The notes beneath the pieces were generated by a model. The model was given only the letters and a program-made list of their open reading frames with translations. It was not told the DNA's origin and searched no databases. From positions 1 to 37,409 of the forward strand of contig JAAHHN010000045.1 in the NCBI GenBank assembly GCA_010672165.1: a DNA stretch of 37,409 bases, given 5' to 3'. The translations under genes were made by a program, and so were the position numbers. Position 1 is the stretch's first letter, and every line of letters begins with the position of its first letter. Positions 33,897-37,409 of the stretch are shown piece after piece. This DNA is from Spirulina sp. SIO3F2. GTDB taxonomy: Bacteria > Cyanobacteriota > Cyanobacteriia > Cyanobacteriales > Spirulinaceae.

Positions 33897-35060
33897 ATGC
33901 AACGGACGATCGCCCAAATTAACGACAAAATCCGCCAGCAGCAGGCGCAGGTCTGTACGGTCAAGGAACTCAAGGCTCGTGTTGCAGACCAAGGCGTTAA
34001 AGCGGTGGCTGAAGCGGTAGATGTAATTACCACGGGCACGTTTGAGCCGATGGAATCCACGGGTGCGGTGCTCAACTTGGGTCATACTGATCCACCCATT
34101 AAGATTCGGCAGTGCTGGCTCGATGGTGTCCCTGCCTACGCAGGCTTGGGGGCAGTGGATGTGTATTTAGGGGCGACGATGCCTGCTGAAACCCGAGAAG
34201 GTGAACTGGAAGAACGGGGGGGTGGCCATGTGCTAGAGAAGTTGATCGCGGGGAAGCCGGTGCAGTTGCGGGCGATCGGTCAAGCCACAGACTGCTATCC
34301 CCGCAGCGCTCTAGAAACGACGATCAGCCGTGACACAATCAATCAGTTTTATCTCTCCAATCCGCGCAATCTGTATCAGAATTTTGTGGTGGGGGTTAAT
34401 GGAAGCGATCGCCTCTTGCACACCTACTTGGGGCCGCTGCATCCCAACTTAGGTAATGCGGTCTATGCTCATCCGGGGGCTCTCTCGCCCCTGCTGAATG
34501 ATCCGGATCTGGAACTGATTGGCATTGGTACGAAGATTTTTCTCGGGGGTGGCGTGGGTTATATCACGGGGGAAGGGACGCAACATTTCCCATTGCAACG
34601 ACGGTTAGAGAACCGGACGCCCATTGGCCCGGCGGCGACGATCGCAGTCACGGGGGATGCCAAACAGATGCACCCGGATTGGGTACGGGGCTGTTATTTC
34701 AAGCAATATGGCCCGTCGGTGATGTTGGGCGTGGGCATTCCACTCCCGGTGTTGGATGAGGTGATGGTGGCCCGCTGTGCGGTCAGCGATGCGGAGATTG
34801 TCGCGCCCGTGATGGATTTTTCTATCCCTCGACGTATTCGCCCCTCGTTTGGGCTTGTGACCTATGAGCAACTTAAGCAGGGGTCAATTCAAATTGAGGG
34901 GCAAACGGTGCGGACTGCGCCGTTGGCGAGTTTTTATCGGGCGGATCAGGTGGCGGAGTTGCTGAAGCAGTGGATTGTGGCGGGGGAGTTTACGTTGACG
35001 GAAGCGGTGGCGCCGTTGCCGAGGGAGCGGGCGTTTTTGGCGCAGGATGGGATGGGGTGA
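33897..35060 (+). CDS. Homocysteine biosynthesis protein (HcyBio, DUF39 family)
   Basis: 387 residues. RTIAQINDKIRQQQAQVCTV KELKARV, FEPMESTGAVLNLGHTDPPIK, GLGAVDVYLGATMP, GERGG-like EERGGGHVLEKLIAGK, TKIFLGGGVGYITGEGTQHF and GDAKQMHPDWVRGCYFKQYG match the DUF39/HcyBio family. In methanogens and some anaerobes its members insert sulfide to make homocysteine from an aspartate-semialdehyde-derived precursor. Cyanobacterial copies are common but less studied. I chose ATG 33897; GTG 33870 would add nine residues unlike the family. It follows the LysR gene by 50 bases, same strand, so joint transcription is possible. Confidence 0.85.
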   Translation: MQRTIAQINDKIRQQQAQVCTVKELKARVADQGVKAVAEAVDVITTGTFEPMESTGAVLNLGHTDPPIKIRQCWLDGVPAYAGLGAVDVYLGATMPAETREGELEERGGGHVLEKLIAGKPVQLRAIGQATDCYPRSALETTISRDTINQFYLSNPRNLYQNFVVGVNGSDRLLHTYLGPLHPNLGNAVYAHPGALSPLLNDPDLELIGIGTKIFLGGGVGYITGEGTQHFPLQRRLENRTPIGPAATIAVTGDAKQMHPDWVRGCYFKQYGPSVMLGVGIPLPVLDEVMVARCAVSDAEIVAPVMDFSIPRRIRPSFGLVTYEQLKQGSIQIEGQTVRTAPLASFYRADQVAELLKQWIVAGEFTLTEAVAPLPRERAFLAQDGMG

Positions 35061-35160
35061 AGGGGAGATTTGCAAGTCGCCAGTAACGAGGCATAACAAA
35101 TAGTGAACTTGCCCTTGTCAAAAGAATCGGGATGACTAGACTGGGGGATGAGCACAGTTG

Positions 35161-35197
35161 GGTTTTCAACATGTCATTAAAACTGTTCTTGAAAACC
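35161..35197. promoter_or_regulatory. Inverted repeat upstream of the ATPase gene
   Basis: GGTTTTCAA (35161-35169) and TTGAAAACC (35189-35197) are perfect complements 19 bases apart, 48 bases before the ATPase start. The spacing suits a dimeric regulator site on one face of the helix or a leader hairpin. No clear -10 could be fixed nearby. Confidence 0.45.
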
Positions 35198-35244
35198 GCT
35201 TAAACATCCAACGCTGAGTTTATTCTTCTCTCGTGAGGTTCAAG

Positions 35245-36549
35245 ATGGGACTGGATTTAACCCGGTTTTACCAAGTATGCAATCCTAGCAAGACATTAGA
35301 TGCCAGTAATCCTGATGATCAGCAATATTACATCGACTTTGCAGCGGTGCGGGGCGATAACCTGATCAATGAGCTAGAGCGCACAATCACCCGCCTGTCC
35401 CCCCACAAGCCCACTTGTCAACTCTTCACTGGCCATATTGGCTGCGGCAAATCTACAGAACTACTACAGCTTAAGCACCATCTCACCCATCAAAAGTTTC
35501 ATGTGATCTATTTTGAGTCCAGTGCTGATCTGGATATGGCAGATGTAGATGTCACGGATATTTTGTTGGCCATTGCCCGCCAGGTGAGCGAAAGCCTAGA
35601 GTCGCTCAATATCCGCCTTAAGCCCAATTATTTTGTGGAGTTAGTTCAGGAGTTGGGTGAGATTTTACAAACCCCGATTGAAATCACGGGTGTTGATTTT
35701 TCCGTGGGCATTGCCAACATTACTGCCAGCACGAAAGGCAGTCCTAAACTGCGTAATCGCTTGCGCCAACATCTTGAGCCCCGTACCACCGGAATTCTAG
35801 AAGCGATCAATCAAGAATTGCTTGCACCTGCGATCGCGGCGCTCAAGGCTCAGGGCTATGAAGGTTTGGTTGTGATCATTGACAACTTGGATCGCATTGA
35901 TAACGTGATTCGCACAGGCGATCGCAGCCAACCCACCTACCTCTTTGTTGATCGTGGTGAGCAACTCACTAAACTGAACTGTCATGTGGTTTATACGATG
36001 CCGTTGGTTCTCGCCTTCTCCAACGATCTCGCTCGCATTACCAATCGCTTTGGTGTGGAACCCAAAGTTCTGCCCATGGTGTCCGTGCGCCTCCCTGATG
36101 GCAATACCTGCATGGCAGGAATGACGCTCTTGCGCCAGATGATTTTAGCCCGTGCCTTTCCCGAGTTAGCTGCTGAGCAACGCCTGGGCAACGTTCACCA
36201 AGTATTTGATACATTGGCAACCCTTGAGCGTCTTTGTGCAATGAGTGGTGGTCATGTACGCAATCTGCTGGGACTGCTCTACCACTGTTTGCAGCGCCGC
36301 GATCCGCCCATTACTGCTGACTGTTTAGAACAAATTATTCGTCAGCGTCGTGATGCTCTGTTGCGGGCGATCACCCCCGAGGAAATGGCGCTGCTACGCC
36401 AAGTGCAGCAAAAGAAAAATGTGCGGGGTGAGACAGCGTATCAAACCCTGCTGCGCAGTATGTTTGTCTATGAATATAGCCATAATGAATGGGGCAGTTG
36501 GTGTGACCTTAACCCGATTTTGAATGGTGCGCCGGAGCTAGAAGTATGA
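35245..36549 (+). CDS. P-loop ATPase of a cyanobacterial ATPase/TPR gene pair
   Basis: 434 residues beginning MGLDLTRFYQVCNPSKTLDA. Walker A GHIGCGKST (63-71), Walker B VVIIDNLDRI (209-218), then DRGEQLTKLNCHVVYTMPL (sensor-like strand) and a C-terminal helical part with SGGHVRNLLGLLYHC and DLNPIL. It is a cytoplasmic AAA/KAP-like P-loop NTPase of a type I recall as recurrent in cyanobacteria, of unknown function. ATG 35245 is chosen for the GAGG six bases upstream; GTG 35233 would add four residues. Its stop overlaps the next start as ATGA, implying coupled translation and a two-protein complex. A perfect 9-bp inverted repeat lies upstream. Confidence 0.85.
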   Translation: MGLDLTRFYQVCNPSKTLDASNPDDQQYYIDFAAVRGDNLINELERTITRLSPHKPTCQLFTGHIGCGKSTELLQLKHHLTHQKFHVIYFESSADLDMADVDVTDILLAIARQVSESLESLNIRLKPNYFVELVQELGEILQTPIEITGVDFSVGIANITASTKGSPKLRNRLRQHLEPRTTGILEAINQELLAPAIAALKAQGYEGLVVIIDNLDRIDNVIRTGDRSQPTYLFVDRGEQLTKLNCHVVYTMPLVLAFSNDLARITNRFGVEPKVLPMVSVRLPDGNTCMAGMTLLRQMILARAFPELAAEQRLGNVHQVFDTLATLERLCAMSGGHVRNLLGLLYHCLQRRDPPITADCLEQIIRQRRDALLRAITPEEMALLRQVQQKKNVRGETAYQTLLRSMFVYEYSHNEWGSWCDLNPILNGAPELEV

Positions 36550-37409
36550 GTGAGCCTCTTGATTCTGCCGCGATCGCGGCGCAAAACGCCGAGTCCTTGC
36601 AAACCCTGCTGCGGGCTTTGCAACTTTCGGCAGGGCAGTTTTCGCTAATTTTTGTCCGCTGTGACTATTTGGCTCTGCGGGAGCACATCGCCGCCCAACT
36701 TCACGCCCAATGTCCCCTGAAGATCCAGACGGTGACGTTGCCCCAAACCACCGAGACCATCTTTACTGCCATCCAGCGGGAACTGGGTGATGCCCAACCA
36801 GAAGCCCTAATGGTTTTCGGTCTAGAACAGGTGCAAAATTTAGATCGAGTTCTCCGGGCCACCAACCTCATTCGGGAAGAGTTTCGCAAGCGCTTTGCCT
36901 GCCCGATTGTGATTTGGATTCATAGTGGCATTCTCCATTCGCTGATTCGTCAGGCCACGGATTTAGAAAATTGGGCCACCACGATCGTCTTTCAGAGCAC
37001 GAATGCTGAATTGGTAGAGCTATTGCAGCGGCGAATAGATAGCGTGTTTGCGCAGATCTTGACTTGTCGTGAACACTTGTTTCTGGATGCGGCGGCGTTG
37101 GGCCTCCATCCTGATTCTCCCCAGGGGTTGGAATTGCAAGCGGCATGCCAGGCGCTGGCAGCACGAGACTTGAACCTTGCGCCAGAACTGCGGGCGAGTT
37201 TGGCTCTCGTTCAGGGGTTGATCGCTGACAACACCACTCCGGTTGCCCGTAGTTATTACGAGCACAGTTTAACCATCGCCCAAACCCTACCCCCGACCAT
37301 CGAACAGGGTTATAGTCAGTTTTATCTGGGCCTGTGGTGGGGCAACTGGGCAGCGCGACACCTTCCTGAGCGGGAGGCGGCACTGGTGCAAGCGGTTGAC
37401 CAGTTGCGA
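36546..37409 (+). CDS. Degenerate NTPase-like protein with TPR-type helices, 3' end outside the window
   Basis: The ATG overlaps the upstream ATPase stop (ATGA); the frame stays open to the window edge (288 codons). QFSLIFVRCDYLALREHIAAQL occupies the place of a P-loop strand but has no G-x-x-x-x-G-K. MVFGLEQVQNLDRVLRATNL, then EFRKRFACPIVIWIHSGILH and IRQATDLENWATTIVFQS, resemble the NTPase-derived module before TPR arrays in cyanobacterial STAND-like proteins. From about 200, LQAACQALAARDLNLAPELR and ARSYYEHSLTIAQTL look like TPR helices. It may be a non-hydrolysing partner or sensor for the ATPase. The C-terminal part, which could carry an effector, is not visible. Confidence 0.8.
   Translation, partial: MSEPLDSAAIAAQNAESLQTLLRALQLSAGQFSLIFVRCDYLALREHIAAQLHAQCPLKIQTVTLPQTTETIFTAIQRELGDAQPEALMVFGLEQVQNLDRVLRATNLIREEFRKRFACPIVIWIHSGILHSLIRQATDLENWATTIVFQSTNAELVELLQRRIDSVFAQILTCREHLFLDAAALGLHPDSPQGLELQAACQALAARDLNLAPELRASLALVQGLIADNTTPVARSYYEHSLTIAQTLPPTIEQGYSQFYLGLWWGNWAARHLPEREAALVQAVDQLR

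Noticed and set aside
36868-37383. A 171-codon minus-strand frame at the right end
   Set aside because: It lies fully antisense to the ATPase-partner gene, which has an ATGA-coupled start and coherent protein motifs.

Overview
The window is chromosomal DNA of a cyanobacterium. Direct signs are very frequent GCGATCGC (HIP1) palindromes inside genes on both strands, and cyanobacterium-typical genes: a gamma-tocopherol methyltransferase, a cyanoexosortase B pair, a membrane protein with a low-complexity tail beside infB, a DUF4346 protein and a CmpR/NdhR-like LysR regulator. No tRNA, rRNA, CRISPR array or transposase gene was found. The species cannot be named from the sequence.

Layout. 1-3150: a truncated SIS-domain gene joined to an AraC-regulator remnant, a TetR regulator and a secreted leucine-rich-repeat protein. 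3178-9724 (minus): a large c-di-GMP GGDEF-EAL receptor, a GT39-type membrane glycosyltransferase with TPR tail, and a GNAT acetyltransferase. 9880-13399 (minus): a two-gene unit made of a small Trypco1-type protein and a 1060-residue trypsin-like protease/STAND NTPase/TPR protein, the strongest candidate for a biological conflict system. 13541-21607: rsmE, gamma-tocopherol methyltransferase, cyanoexosortase B with its partner, a DegT aminotransferase, a SulP transporter with STAS and cNMP domains, and a macro-domain protein. 21800-24390: small and hypothetical genes and the low-complexity-tail membrane protein. 24426-29835 (minus): the rimP-nusA-ylxR-infB operon with a visible promoter, a leader hairpin, a terminator-like attenuator and an ATT-initiated ylxR. 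30118-35060: pgm, a tandem universal stress protein, a LysR regulator and a homocysteine-biosynthesis (HcyBio/DUF39) protein. 35245-37409: a P-loop ATPase overlapping by 4 nt a partner gene that runs off the window.

Non-coding structure is rich. A 98-bp repeat occurs twice in opposite orientation (21623 and 29923), differs by 9 transitions, and the second copy has CTAGTAC ends. A 320-bp element with about 35-bp terminal inverted repeats fills the degT-exosortase gap and supplies the degT stop codon. A CCCCCCTT/AAGGGGGG palindromic repeat sits downstream of pgm and, translated, inside rsmE and the SulP gene. A further repeat of about 75 bp occurs near 2230 and 6696.

Genes that work together: Trypco1 protein with protease-NTPase (predicted sensing/effector unit); exosortase with its associated protein (envelope protein sorting); rimP-nusA-ylxR-infB (ribosome maturation, transcription elongation/termination, translation initiation); and the ATPase/TPR pair at the right edge (function unknown).
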